This document shows, one piece after another, positions 50,868 through 59,448 of a DNA stretch of 64,000 bases. Under the pieces are notes generated by a model. It was not told the DNA's origin and did not search any database. It was given only the letters and a program-made list of their open reading frames with translations. Position 1 is the stretch's first letter. Each line of letters starts with the position of its first letter. Source of the stretch: Planctomycetaceae bacterium (lineage in GTDB: Bacteria; Planctomycetota; Planctomycetia; Pirellulales; Pirellulaceae); contig QIKY01000371.1 in the NCBI GenBank assembly GCA_003233175.1, positions 1 through 64,000 of the forward strand, read 5' to 3'. The position numbers and the translations under genes are program-made.

Positions 50868-53123
50868 ATGAAGACGTTTCAACCTTGCCTGTCGGCCGGA
50901 CGCCGGTTGTTTCCCAGGGCCTTCGGCAATCGGCCGTGGCAATTGCCGTGGGCGGCCATGGCCGTATTATGTTTCTCGACATTATATTGCTCGGCATATT
51001 GCTCAATGGCCGCCGCCGCTGAACCCTCGCCGCAAGCAAATAAAACCCCAGCGAAAAAAACATTGAAACGCAACTATCCTGCAACCCGCCGAAGCAACCA
51101 CGTCGATGTGTATCATGGCGTCAAGGTCGGCGACCCTTACCGCTGGCTGGAAGACCCCGACAGTAAAGAAACAAGCGATTGGGTGGCGGCCGAAAACAAA
51201 CTCACGTTCGCCTATCTTGACAACCTGCCGCTGCAAGACACCTTCCGAAAGCGAATCACAAAACTCTGGAATTATGAACGTTTCGGCCAGCCTCGCAAAC
51301 GGCATGCACGCTATTTTTACGAGTACAACAACGGTCTGCAAAACCAGAGCGTGCTGTATGTGGAAGATGGTCCTGGCGCGAAACCTCGTGTCTTGATCGA
51401 TCCTAACACGCTCTCCGACGATGGCGCCGTGGCGCTTTCTTCCTGGCGCGCCAGCGACGACGGAAAACTATTGGCGTACGGCATTTCGACCGCCGGCTCC
51501 GACTGGAAGGAGTGGCGCATTCGCGATGTGGCCACCGGGAAAGATCTCCCCGACCGCCTCGAATGGGTGAAGTTTTCGGGCGTCTCTTGGTTGCCCGACG
51601 GCAGCGGGCTGTATTACAGCCGCTACGATGCGCCGAAGGAGGGTGAAGAGTTCACCGGCGCCAATTACCACCAGAAATTGTTCCTGCACGCCATCGGCCA
51701 GCCGCAATCGGCAGACGCCTTGATCTACCAGCGGAAAGACGAAAAGGAATGGGGCTTCGATGGCGAAGTCAGCGAAGACGGGCGTTACCTCATCATCTCG
51801 GTGTGGCGGGGCACCGAGCGTAAGAATCAGATTTTCTACCAAGACTTGCAAACGCCCCAGGCGGCGGTTGTCGAACTATTGAGCGGGTTCGAGTCGGAAT
51901 ATCAGATGTTGGGAAACGTGGGCCCCGTTTTTTGGCTGCTCACCGACGAACACGCGCCGCGCAAACGCGTCATCGCCATTGATACGCGCCAGCCAGCCCG
52001 CGACCAATGGCGGGAGATCATCGCCCAGCAGGACGATGTGCTGACCAGCGTCAGCATGATTGGCGGACGCCTCTGTGTTACGTCTTTGCACGACGCCCAT
52101 TCAGTAGTCAACATTTATGATTTGGATGGGCGGCGCGTGCGCGAGGTGGAGTTGCCCGCGCTCGGCTCCGTTTCAGGATTCGGCGGCCGGAACGATGACT
52201 CCGAAACGTTCTTTTCCTTCACGAACTTCACCACGCCGGCCACGATTTATCGTTACGACGTCGCCAGCGGCAAGGCGACGGTGTTTCGCCAGCCCCAGGT
52301 CGATTTTCAACCGTCCGACTACGAAACGCGGCAGGTGTTTGTGAAAAGCACCGACGGCACGCGCATTCCGATGTACATCACGGGCAAGAAGGGCTATCGG
52401 CTGGATGGCGCCAACCCCACCATTCTGTACGGCTACGGCGGTTTTAATATCTCCCTGACGCCGGGTTTTTCGGTTACGAACTTGGTTTGGATGGAGCAAG
52501 GCGGGCTGTACGCCGTTCCCAACCTGCGCGGCGGCGGCGAATACGGGCGGCTCTGGCATGAAGCCGGCATGAAGAAAAACAAGCAAAACGTGTTCGACGA
52601 TTTTATCGCCGCGGCCGAGTGGCTGATAACCAACAAATACACCAACTCCCAGCGGCTGGCGATTCGAGGCGGCAGCAACGGCGGTTTGCTGGTGGGCGCC
52701 GCCATGACCCAGCGTCCTGAACTATTTGCCGCCGCCAACCCGGCCGTCGGCGTACTGGATATGCTCCGTTATCATGAATTCACTATCGGTTGGGCCTGGG
52801 TTTCCGAATACGGTTCTTCGGCCGACCCCGACGAATTCCGCACGCTGCTGGCCTACTCACCGCTGCATAACCTGGAAAAAGGGCGTTCGTATCCGGCCAC
52901 GTTGATCACGACCGGCGACCACGACGACCGCGTCGTTCCGGCCCACAGCTTCAAGTTCGCGGCCACGTTGCAAGCCGCCCAAGGCGGCGCCGTGCCGGTG
53001 CTGATTCGCATTGAAACCCGCGCCGGACACGGCGCCGGCAAACCGACCTCGAAACGCATCGCCGAAGCAGCCGATGTTTTGGCCTTTATTGCCGATGCGC
53101 TCGGCATGCAGCCACAAAAATAG
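50868..53123 (+). CDS. Prolyl oligopeptidase, S9A family
   Basis: About 751 residues. An N-terminal signal-like hydrophobic segment (residues about 27-52) is followed by a beta-propeller (VDVYHGVKVGDPYRWLEDPD) and the alpha/beta hydrolase part. The catalytic Ser is in RGGSNGGLLVG near 603, Asp in GDHDDRVVPAH near 688 and His in RAGHGAG near 720, so the triad is complete. It cleaves short peptides after proline. The ATG at 50868 is chosen (an upstream GTG-type start at 50796 is less likely). The signal suggests periplasmic location. Length is typical for S9A plus a leader. Confidence 0.94.
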   Translation: MKTFQPCLSAGRRLFPRAFGNRPWQLPWAAMAVLCFSTLYCSAYCSMAAAAEPSPQANKTPAKKTLKRNYPATRRSNHVDVYHGVKVGDPYRWLEDPDSKETSDWVAAENKLTFAYLDNLPLQDTFRKRITKLWNYERFGQPRKRHARYFYEYNNGLQNQSVLYVEDGPGAKPRVLIDPNTLSDDGAVALSSWRASDDGKLLAYGISTAGSDWKEWRIRDVATGKDLPDRLEWVKFSGVSWLPDGSGLYYSRYDAPKEGEEFTGANYHQKLFLHAIGQPQSADALIYQRKDEKEWGFDGEVSEDGRYLIISVWRGTERKNQIFYQDLQTPQAAVVELLSGFESEYQMLGNVGPVFWLLTDEHAPRKRVIAIDTRQPARDQWREIIAQQDDVLTSVSMIGGRLCVTSLHDAHSVVNIYDLDGRRVREVELPALGSVSGFGGRNDDSETFFSFTNFTTPATIYRYDVASGKATVFRQPQVDFQPSDYETRQVFVKSTDGTRIPMYITGKKGYRLDGANPTILYGYGGFNISLTPGFSVTNLVWMEQGGLYAVPNLRGGGEYGRLWHEAGMKKNKQNVFDDFIAAAEWLITNKYTNSQRLAIRGGSNGGLLVGAAMTQRPELFAAANPAVGVLDMLRYHEFTIGWAWVSEYGSSADPDEFRTLLAYSPLHNLEKGRSYPATLITTGDHDDRVVPAHSFKFAATLQAAQGGAVPVLIRIETRAGHGAGKPTSKRIAEAADVLAFIADALGMQPQK

Positions 53124-53157
53124 CCGCCGCGCCGGCGAGAGAGGATTTCACAACGGA

Positions 53158-53240
53158 AGGAGCGTTCGAGGAACAGAGGAATATTTGTCGTATAGCCGTC
53201 TTTCGCTGCGAAAGGCGACGCTGAATTCCGAACGCCCTTA
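53158..53240. repeat. CGCTGCGAAAG palindrome, copy 2
   Basis: Similar to 23143-23240: it opens GGAGCGTTCGAG, continues TATTTGTCGTATAG, then one hairpin GTCTTTCGCTGCGAAAGGCGAC. The palindrome is shorter than in copy 1, so one arm has been lost. It starts 35 bp after the oligopeptidase stop. Confidence 0.8.
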
Positions 53241-53267
53241 GGCCTGTTGTTCATACATATGTTGTGC

Positions 53268-53334
53268 GTTGGCCTTCCAAGGCCGTCGAAACAGGATATT
53301 CCGGGAACAGACCGACGGCATTTGCAGGCCGTGG
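53268..53334. repeat. GTACGATGG palindrome, copy 2 (degenerate)
   Basis: GTTGGCCTTCCAAGGCCGTCG at 53268-53288 and an eroded right arm at 53313-53334, with the conserved loop AAACAGGATATTCCGGGAAC between. Confidence 0.8.
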
Positions 53335-53534
53335 AGTTGGCGACCGCCGCGTCCGGCCAAAAGTGGGGCGCAGATTACTGCTATGAAATCGCCTAATTTC
53401 CGCTCCGCCGGCTGCGGGCGAAGATATCATTTGCCAATGGTGGGGTAGGGTGCTACCATGTAGGCTATTATATCTCGCTCGGTAAGGCTTGACGCGATCG
53501 CATCCTACTTAGGATCGTTCGATCAATTACTACC

Positions 53535-53596
53535 GTACGATGGCCTTCCAAGGTCGTCGGCTCGCTGGATTCGACGGCCTTGGAAGGCCATCGTAC
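53535..53596. repeat. GTACGATGG palindrome, copy 3
   Basis: Arms 53535-53559 and 53572-53596 match with one difference (GGTCG versus GGCCG). The spacer is only 12 nt and the long loop of the other copies is missing. Confidence 0.88.
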
Positions 53597-53658
53597 AAGT
53601 AAAATCGGACAATTATTTCTCGAACGATCCTTAACGCGAATGCCCGGTTTTCAACCGC

Positions 53659-53690
53659 TTGACATATAGTGCTTGGTAAAGGTTAAGATT
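53659..53690 (+). promoter_or_regulatory. Possible sigma-70-like promoter for DUF1559 gene
   Basis: TTGACA at 53659-53664 is followed after about 18 nt by TTAAGATT. The -35 is perfect and the -10 is only fair. It would give a leader of about 150 nt. Confidence 0.4.
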
Positions 53691-53752
53691 TGAGAGTGGG
53701 GCGAATATCGCAAACCGCCATTTTTTGCGCTGCGGGTTTGTTGTATTCACCC

Positions 53753-53800
53753 CGAAGGTGTTTCGTTTTTCTTACTGGGTGAGAAAGTAAGACACCTTCG
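53753..53800 (+). promoter_or_regulatory. Leader hairpin upstream of DUF1559 gene
   Basis: CGAAGGTGT at 53753-53761 pairs with ACACCTTCG at 53792-53800, and an inner stem CTTACT (53771-53776) pairs with AGTAAG (53786-53791). A smaller dyad lies near 53710-53740. The structure is in the untranslated leader about 40 bp before the start; a short T-rich tract follows, so an attenuator is possible. Confidence 0.45.
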
Positions 53801-53843
53801 ACCGGCTTTATTTTTTTATAGCTTTTTTGGGGGGATGTTTGAC

Positions 53844-54953
53844 ATGTGCCATTCTCGGAATTCTCGCCGCGACGGCTTCACGCTCGTCGAACTGCTGGTC
53901 GTGATTACCATCATTGGGATTCTTGTCGCGATGCTTCTGCCGGCGGTCCAGCAGGCTCGCGAAGCGGCTCGCCGGGTATCGTGTAGCAACAATATGAAGC
54001 AAATTGGGCTTGCGTTACATAACTACTTTAACACCAATAAGAGTTTCCCGTATTCGGTTTCCCACAGCGGCTCGATCAGCAACACATCGTTGGTTTCAAA
54101 CGCCAGGCCCGGTCCACAGGGAGGGGTCGACGGCCAGGGTAATCCTGGCGGTGCGCTGAACCACCGCGGTTGGTTGCTCTTGCTCCCCTATTTGGAACAG
54201 CAAACCTTGCAAGACCGTTTGAACCTCAACTTGGCCACCGGCGGTTATGTTCGAGGCGCCAACACCTTGCGGTCGCTGCTGCCGCCGGGCGCCGCCGGCA
54301 ACCGCAACGACCTCATCGTGAGCCAGTCGCTTCCGGCGTTTCTGTGTCCGTCGGACCCCAACCCAACGAGTTACGTCAGAACAGACGTCGCGCTTTACTC
54401 AATTTCTCCTGGAAACACGATCCGAGAGGGCGCCTTCACCAACTACGACTTCAGCACCAGGAGAACTTCGAGTTTCGCTCGCACCTGGGACCGGGAGTCG
54501 CTGCTTACCCGGCGTATGTTCGGCCACAATACAACCGCCAAGTTTCGCGACCTTGTCGATGGCACCACCAATACCGTGGCCGTCTGCGAAACGCTTCGCT
54601 CCACTTGGAATGGCGTTGCGCAAACGTGGGGCTATGCAAAATGGATTGGCCACGGCGTGGATTTGGCCTACATTCCGCTATCCAACGTCACCACCACGCT
54701 CAACAATAATATCAACTACGGCTCGGGCATGAACTTCAATCTGTGTTGTTCGTGGGACAGCCCTCCGTTCGCACGAACCCCCATACTAACCTCTCGGCTG
54801 GGCGATTGGTCGACCACCGGAAGCATGCATCCTCAAGGCGCGAATTTCACCATGGGCGATGGCTCCGTGAAGTTTGTGTCGGAAGTCACGGACCGATTTG
54901 TTCTCCAGCGGATGGCCTACATTTCTGACGGGCAACCGCTCGAACTCAAATGA
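53844..54953 (+). CDS. DUF1559 pilin-like protein
   Basis: About 369 residues. The N-terminus [20 protein letters not shown] has the type IV prepilin cleavage/methylation motif with Glu at +5, followed by [20 protein letters not shown] and the C-terminal [14 protein letters not shown] (DUF1559 signature). This is a planctomycete-amplified family of pseudopilin-like surface proteins. The ATG at 53844 has GGGGGG 9 nt upstream; the ATG at 53835 would have no spacing. It is followed by a small lipoprotein gene, a common pairing for this family. The exact function is unknown. Confidence 0.92.
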   Translation: MCHSRNSRRDGFTLVELLVVITIIGILVAMLLPAVQQAREAARRVSCSNNMKQIGLALHNYFNTNKSFPYSVSHSGSISNTSLVSNARPGPQGGVDGQGNPGGALNHRGWLLLLPYLEQQTLQDRLNLNLATGGYVRGANTLRSLLPPGAAGNRNDLIVSQSLPAFLCPSDPNPTSYVRTDVALYSISPGNTIREGAFTNYDFSTRRTSSFARTWDRESLLTRRMFGHNTTAKFRDLVDGTTNTVAVCETLRSTWNGVAQTWGYAKWIGHGVDLAYIPLSNVTTTLNNNINYGSGMNFNLCCSWDSPPFARTPILTSRLGDWSTTGSMHPQGANFTMGDGSVKFVSEVTDRFVLQRMAYISDGQPLELK

Positions 54954-55022
54954 TTCTCGTTGTAGAGCGACAGTACTATTTTTTGGCCTGGGATTAGGTC
55001 GAGTGTTCTAAAGGAGACGACA

Positions 55023-55247
55023 ATGAAAAAGGCCTTCCAAGTGGGGGGGGTGCTGGTTTGCTTGGCGTTTTTTGGCGGCTGCCAGCCGAAAGTAGCGACA
55101 GAAGAGGATTCTACTTTCCAAGGTGCTGACCTCGAGGCGCAGATGAAAGCGATGATAGACGTCGGCGAAGGCGAAGAAACTGCGGCGACTCCAGGAAACG
55201 ACGACGCGCCGGAGGAAGGTGCCGCGCCGAAGGAAGAAAAAAAATAG
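55023..55247 (+). CDS. Small acidic lipoprotein
   Basis: 74 residues. A signal peptide ends in the lipobox FGGC (Cys near 20), so it should be lipidated and membrane-anchored. The rest is Glu/Asp/Ala-rich with a Pro-Lys tail and looks disordered. AAAGGAGACGACA precedes the ATG, a strong ribosome-binding site. It follows the DUF1559 gene by 69 bp and is probably co-transcribed. Small lipoproteins of this kind often accompany DUF1559 genes. No function is known. Confidence 0.85.
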   Translation: MKKAFQVGGVLVCLAFFGGCQPKVATEEDSTFQGADLEAQMKAMIDVGEGEETAATPGNDDAPEEGAAPKEEKK

Positions 55248-55323
55248 CTGGTTTTTGACGACATTTCACGAAGTCGGGAAGAACCCAGGCGTTGCGGAAG
55301 CATTAGTTACCGGTCGTTCAGCG

Positions 55324-55357
55324 AAAAAGCCCGGCATTTTCAAAATGCCGGGCTTTT
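55324..55357 (+). terminator. Rho-independent terminator hairpin family copy
   Basis: AAAAAGCCCGGCATTTT and complement with a 1-nt loop lie about 75 bp after the lipoprotein stop, ending the DUF1559 operon. AGTTACCGGT precedes it by about 20 bp, as near the copy at 20247. Confidence 0.9.
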
Positions 55358-55476
55358 GGCGTTAAAATCAGCGGTGAATGAGCGCCGCCCGCCTTGCGAT
55401 TTTCGCCCCGAGCGCTACAATTGACGAATTCTCGTTTCAATAGTTCTTAGGCTCTCTCGACTGATCTGGGGTGTCC

Positions 55477-56103
55477 ATGTCGCCCGCGATTTCTTCTTCC
55501 TTGGGAATTGTCGCTTACTTGACGTTGTTTGCGTTGGTAGGCGTCGTTTTTCTGTTCGTGAACCTCCTCATCGGGCGTTTTGTGCGGCCCAACAACCCGG
55601 AAGCGGAAAAGTCTGAAATTTACGAATGCGGAGAACCGGCGATTGGCTCGAGTTTTGTGCAGTTCGATCTTCGCTTCTACGTGGTGGCGCTGCTCTTCAT
55701 TATTTTCGACGTGGAAGTCGCCTTTTTCTTTCCCTGGGCTGCGGTGTTCGGCAAAGCCACCAACCTTTCAGACCCGAACTTCGCGGTGGTGGAATCGGGC
55801 CAATTGACCGATTCGGCAATCCACCTGTATCGTGAAATCGGCGTGAGAAACCCGCAAGTTGATCCTCGCGACCCGGAGCAAGACGTTCGCGCCGGCGCCA
55901 GCAAGTTGGCCTGGGTTTCACTGGCCGATATCGGCGTCTTCTTTGCCGTGCTGCTGGTCGGTTTCGCCTATGTTTGGAAACGCGGCGATCTTGACTGGGT
56001 GCGTGCGGTGGCTGATGAAAAATCGGCTCGCGGCGACCCAACAAGTCGAGCCAGACATGGGTCTGGGAAGCCAGGCCCAACGGTGTCGGTGCTTTCCGCG
56101 TAA
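55477..56103 (+). CDS. nuoA: NADH-quinone oxidoreductase subunit A
   Basis: About 208 residues with three membrane helices (about 8-32, 75-100, 145-170). The conserved tract SEIYECGEPAIGSS and FDLRFYVVALLFIIFDVEVA are diagnostic of NuoA. The family is usually 120-150 residues; the extra length is an insertion between helices 2 and 3 and a long C-terminal tail. It forms part of the membrane arm of complex I. ATG at 55477 is used; a GTG at 55471 is possible. nuoB, which normally follows, is absent: nuoC begins 71 bp downstream. Confidence 0.93.
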   Translation: MSPAISSSLGIVAYLTLFALVGVVFLFVNLLIGRFVRPNNPEAEKSEIYECGEPAIGSSFVQFDLRFYVVALLFIIFDVEVAFFFPWAAVFGKATNLSDPNFAVVESGQLTDSAIHLYREIGVRNPQVDPRDPEQDVRAGASKLAWVSLADIGVFFAVLLVGFAYVWKRGDLDWVRAVADEKSARGDPTSRARHGSGKPGPTVSVLSA

Positions 56104-56174
56104 TTCATTCCACTGGGTAAGCCAGCAGCGCACGTTGTTTTTCAGCGACTGCGGGCGGTCTTTAGGACAGGGCC

Positions 56175-56705
56175 ATGACAGGACAAGACTTTCTCGCCAC
56201 GCTGAAAAAACAGTTCGGCGACAAAATCGCGGGCGCTAACTTCGAAGCGATCGATCCTTGGGTGGAAATCACCCCAGACGGCATTGTCGAAGTCTGTTGC
56301 TTCCTGCGAGACGACCCTAACTTCCGGTTCAACATGTTGAACTGCATATCGGGCGTCGACTTTTTCGAGCCCGACGCTAAAAAAGCGGCTAAAAAAGACT
56401 GGGCGCCGCATACCGAGGTGGTCTACCACCTTTCCAGCACCATAAAAAAACACACGCTGGTGCTCAAAGTGATCTTGCCCCGCTGGAAAGACGACAGCCC
56501 CGGAACGCTGCCCGAAGTTCCCAGCGTGGCTGGCGTTTGGAGCACCGCCGATTGGCATGAGCGAGAGGTGTTCGACCTTTCCGGCGTATTGTTTACCGGC
56601 CATCCCGACATGCGGCGCATTCTGTGTCCTGAAGATTGGCAAGGCCACCCGCTGCGAAAAGACTACGAATTTCCACAGGAATACCACGGCATTCGCGGTC
56701 GTTGA
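56175..56705 (+). CDS. nuoC: NADH-quinone oxidoreductase subunit C
   Basis: 176 residues. The 30-kDa subunit signature ADWHEREVFDLSGVLFTGHPD with RRILCPEDWQGHPLRKDY is intact near the C-terminus. The peripheral arm of complex I contains NuoC together with NuoD. It lies 71 bp after nuoA and 62 bp before nuoD in one direction, so they form one operon. A 13-bp unit is repeated three times at 56701-56739 across its stop codon. Length fits stand-alone NuoC, not the fused NuoCD. Confidence 0.95.
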   Translation: MTGQDFLATLKKQFGDKIAGANFEAIDPWVEITPDGIVEVCCFLRDDPNFRFNMLNCISGVDFFEPDAKKAAKKDWAPHTEVVYHLSSTIKKHTLVLKVILPRWKDDSPGTLPEVPSVAGVWSTADWHEREVFDLSGVLFTGHPDMRRILCPEDWQGHPLRKDYEFPQEYHGIRGR

Positions 56706-56739
56706 ACATCGGCGTTGAACATCGGCGTTGAACACCGGC
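56701..56739. repeat. 13-bp triple repeat before nuoD
   Basis: GTTGAACATCGGC occurs at 56701-56713 and 56714-56726 and with one change (CACC) at 56727-56739. The first copy covers the nuoC stop codon. The nuoD start is 29 bp further. Confidence 0.92.
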
Positions 56740-56767
56740 GGGCGAACGAACTTACAGCGAGACAATC

Positions 56768-57976
56768 ATGGCTGCCACCCACGTTGACGATCCTCGAATT
56801 GTCGAATTCGACGTTCGCACCGACGAAATGCTCATCAATATGGGCCCCCAGCATCCCAGCACGCACGGCGTGTTGCGGCTTGTGCTTAGAACCGACGGCG
56901 AAATCGTCTCGGAAGTCGAGCCGCATATCGGGTATTTGCATCGTTGCGCGGAAAAAATTGGTGAGAACCTCACGCCCCGGCAATGGATTCCCTACACCGA
57001 CCGTATGGACTACCTCGCCGCGATGAACATGAATCTCGGCTGGTCGTTGACGGTGGAAAAGCTGCTCAAATACAAACTGCCCGAAAAGGCTCGCCATTTG
57101 CGAGTGATCATCGCGGAAATGGGCCGCATCGCCAGCCACTTGGTCGGCATGGGCGCCTATGGACTCGATTTGGGCACGTTCAGTCCGTTCCTGTACGCCT
57201 TTCGTGAACGCGAGAAAATCCTCGATCTGTTCGAGGAGGCCTGCGGCGCCCGACTGACCTACAGTTACATCACGCCCGGCGGCGCCACCTCCGACTTGCC
57301 CAACGGCTGGCTGCAAACCTGCGACGCCTTCCTCGAACAACTGCTGCCGATCATTCAGGAATACCACGCGCTGCTGACCACCAACGCCATTTTCGTCAAG
57401 CGAACCGCCGCCATTGGCGTGATGCCCGCCGAACAGGCGATCGACTTCGGTTGCACCGGTCCGGTGTTGCGCGGCAGCGGCGTCGACTACGACCTTCGCC
57501 GCGATGGCGAAGAACGATACACCGAAATGTACGATGGCTACGCCTTCGAGGTCATCGTGGAAAAAGACGGCCACTATCCCCGCGATCACGAATACCCCGC
57601 CGTGCCCCGCGAAGCCGTGCTGGGCGACTGCTGGCATCGGTTTTATGTCCGCATGTTGGAAGTCATCCAAGCCATCGACCTAACGCGACAAGCCATCGAG
57701 AAATACAGCACGGCGTCTGGCGATTGGGGCCAGCCAATCAAGCTGACGCAAAAACTGCCCAAGGGCGAAGTCTACTTGGAAACCGAATCGCCGCGAGGCC
57801 AAATGGGCTTCTATTTGGTCAGCCATGGCGATTCCATACCCTACCGCGTTCGCGCCCGCAGCAGTTGCTTCTGCAACCTCTCGGTGACAGCCGAACTTTG
57901 CCGCAACTGCCTGATCGCCGACATTCCCGCGATCGTCGGTTCGCTTGATATCGTGATGGGTGAAATCGACCGCTAG
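56768..57976 (+). CDS. nuoD: NADH-quinone oxidoreductase subunit D
   Basis: 402 residues, typical length. MLINMGPQHPSTHGVLRLVL opens the 49-kDa subunit, and YTDRMDYLAAM, GAYGLDLGTFSPF and the C-terminal EIDR end are conserved. The protein helps form the quinone-binding site with NuoB. It is the last complex I gene here: nuoE and later genes do not follow, and a repeat/GxxExxY region starts within 70 bp of its stop. The operon may be split by that insertion. Confidence 0.96.
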   Translation: MAATHVDDPRIVEFDVRTDEMLINMGPQHPSTHGVLRLVLRTDGEIVSEVEPHIGYLHRCAEKIGENLTPRQWIPYTDRMDYLAAMNMNLGWSLTVEKLLKYKLPEKARHLRVIIAEMGRIASHLVGMGAYGLDLGTFSPFLYAFREREKILDLFEEACGARLTYSYITPGGATSDLPNGWLQTCDAFLEQLLPIIQEYHALLTTNAIFVKRTAAIGVMPAEQAIDFGCTGPVLRGSGVDYDLRRDGEERYTEMYDGYAFEVIVEKDGHYPRDHEYPAVPREAVLGDCWHRFYVRMLEVIQAIDLTRQAIEKYSTASGDWGQPIKLTQKLPKGEVYLETESPRGQMGFYLVSHGDSIPYRVRARSSCFCNLSVTAELCRNCLIADIPAIVGSLDIVMGEIDR

Positions 57977-58088
57977 CCGGCGTGCAGCAACCAAACCCCC
58001 CGACGTATTCACGATGCTCCCGCTAAATTCCCCGAAGAAACCCTGTTCGGAACCACGAATAGACGCCAAATAATACGGTGGTCCGCGT

Positions 58089-58166
58089 CGGAACCACGAA
58101 TGGACGCCAATAAACACGAATGCTGCGGGTTGGAAAATTCGTGTTAATTGGCGTCCATTCGTGGTT
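58089..58166. repeat. 78-bp palindromic repeat, left flank of GxxExxY gene
   Basis: Arms of about 30 bp, starting AACCACGAATGGACGCCAAT, with a 15-nt loop (GCTGCGGGTTGGAAA). It matches the copy at 58619-58696 at about 76 of 78 positions in the same orientation. A truncated third copy (AACCACGAATAGACGCCAAA) lies at 58049-58080. Confidence 0.92.
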
Positions 58167-58217
58167 GCACCTGAGCTGGCCCCCGTTGTTTGAGCAACCA
58201 ACGGGTTGCCGCCTCAA

Positions 58218-58598
58218 TCAAAGCACCACTCGTTTCCATTCCAATTTTGCCCGTTTGAAATTGAGCAGCAAGCCGACTCTCAATCCGGTAATTTTCAAAT
58301 AGTTCAACATCTGACCAAGTTCATGGTCGCCGATGCAATCGATCGTTTTCGTATCGACCACGATCTGGCCAAAGCAGATAAGATCGGGAACGTACTCACC
58401 GACTTTGACCTGCTTGTAGATCCCATCGAATTTTCTCTGTTGCTGGCAAGCGATGCCCTGCAATCCAAACTCAACCACCAATGCGTTCTCGTACGGTTTC
58501 TCCAGCAGACCGTGCCCCAGCGTATTCAGCACTTCCATCGCACAGCCGACGACGCGGTGGACTTCGTCTTTCAGCAACAACTTTGTCTGATTGCCCAT
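58218..58598 (-). CDS. GxxExxY protein, PD-(D/E)XK-like
   Basis: About 126 residues. GHGLLEKPYENALVVEF contains the GxxExxY motif (GLLEKPY), followed by a nuclease-like core VPDLICFGQIVVDTKTID (PD..x..VDxK in place of the usual ELK) and GLRVGLLLNFKRAKLEWKR. It belongs to the family named TIGR04256/PF13366. No biochemical function is established; the fold suggests a nuclease. The ATG at 58598 is used, since the frame upstream is repeat-derived. The gene is bracketed by 78-bp palindromic direct repeats, and a deleted relative lies at 62537-62743. Confidence 0.9.
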   Translation of the reverse strand: MGNQTKLLLKDEVHRVVGCAMEVLNTLGHGLLEKPYENALVVEFGLQGIACQQQRKFDGIYKQVKVGEYVPDLICFGQIVVDTKTIDCIGDHELGQMLNYLKITGLRVGLLLNFKRAKLEWKRVVL

Positions 58599-58618
58599 TG
58601 CTCTGTTTGCCTCGTTTG

Positions 58619-58696
58619 CGGAACCACGAATGGACACCAATAAACACGAATGCTGCGGGTTGGAAAATTCGTGTTAATTGGTGTCCATTCGTGGTT
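58619..58696. repeat. 78-bp palindromic repeat, right flank of GxxExxY gene
   Basis: Same sequence and orientation as 58089-58166 apart from two substitutions (GGACACC and GGTGTCC). The two substitutions are paired, so the stem is preserved. It lies 21 bp upstream of the gene start. Confidence 0.92.
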
Positions 58697-58774
58697 CCCT
58701 CTCTTTTTCCGTTTTTCCATCCGTTTCAACTCTTCAAGTGATTGCTCAAAAAACAGGTTACCCCTTGTGGCGCG

Positions 58775-58809
58775 AAAAACGCCCGGCTTTTTGAAAAAGC
58801 CGGGCTTTT
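58775..58809 (-). terminator. Terminator hairpin after superoxide dismutase gene
   Basis: AAAAACGCCCGGCTTTTT and a complementary arm with one change and a T-run on either side, 34 bp past the stop of the minus-strand dismutase gene. It is a variant of the recurrent GCCCGGC family. Confidence 0.88.
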
Positions 58810-58842
58810 AGCGAGTTGATTTTTTTGTGTTCTGGGCGTTTG

Positions 58843-59448
58843 CTAACTCTTCGCCGCGGCGTAACGCCGGGCCACTTCGTCCCAGTTGATTACGTTAAAA
58901 AACGCTGACACATAGTCAGGACGACGATTCTGGTAGTTCAGATAATACGCGTGCTCCCAGACGTCCAGCCCTAGAATCGGGGTTCTGCCAGCCGTTAAAG
59001 GGCTGTCTTGGTTCGGCGTGCTTTCGACGACCAGCTTTCCAGCGTCGACGCTCAGCCAAGCCCAACCGCTGCCGAACCGCGTTGCGGCGGCTGTGCTGAA
59101 GGCGGCTTTGAAGGAATCGAAGCCGCCTAAATCGGCGGTCAGGGCGGCTGCTAAATCTCCGCTGGGGGCGCCGCCGCCAGGCGCCATCACGGTCCAAAAT
59201 AAAGAGTGATTTGCATGGCCGCCGCCATTATTTCGGACCGCGCCGCGCACGGCTTCGGGAACGTCGTTCAAGCCCGCGACCAACTCTTCGATGGTCTTGC
59301 TTTCGAGTTCGGAGCCTTTGATCGCATCGTTGACTTTATTGATATACGCCTGATGGTGCTTCGTATGATGGATTTCCATCGTACGGGCGTCGATATGCGG
59401 CTCAAGAGCATCATAAGCGTAGGGCAATTTTGGAAGCGTGTAGGCCAT
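58843..59448 (-). CDS. sodA: Superoxide dismutase, Mn type
   Basis: 201 residues. [20 protein letters not shown] opens the Fe/Mn family, with ligand His near 27 (MEIHHTKHH), [13 protein letters not shown], and [19 protein letters not shown]. The Gly-Gly-His-Ala and the TPNQD Gln (in place of the Fe-type pattern) favour manganese. The ATG at 59448 has AGGAAAGG about 8 nt upstream. The upstream frame to 59601 is out of family. It is cytosolic, removing superoxide, and monocistronic with a strong terminator. Confidence 0.96.
   Translation of the reverse strand: MAYTLPKLPYAYDALEPHIDARTMEIHHTKHHQAYINKVNDAIKGSELESKTIEELVAGLNDVPEAVRGAVRNNGGGHANHSLFWTVMAPGGGAPSGDLAAALTADLGGFDSFKAAFSTAAATRFGSGWAWLSVDAGKLVVESTPNQDSPLTAGRTPILGLDVWEHAYYLNYQNRRPDYVSAFFNVINWDEVARRYAAAKS

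Larger units (their letters stand above)
53124..53843. other. Repeat-rich intergenic region
   Basis: About 700 bp without a supported gene. It contains a copy of the CGCTGCGAAAG palindrome, two copies of the GTACGATGG palindrome, a possible promoter and two hairpins upstream of the DUF1559 gene. These are listed separately. Confidence 0.8.
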
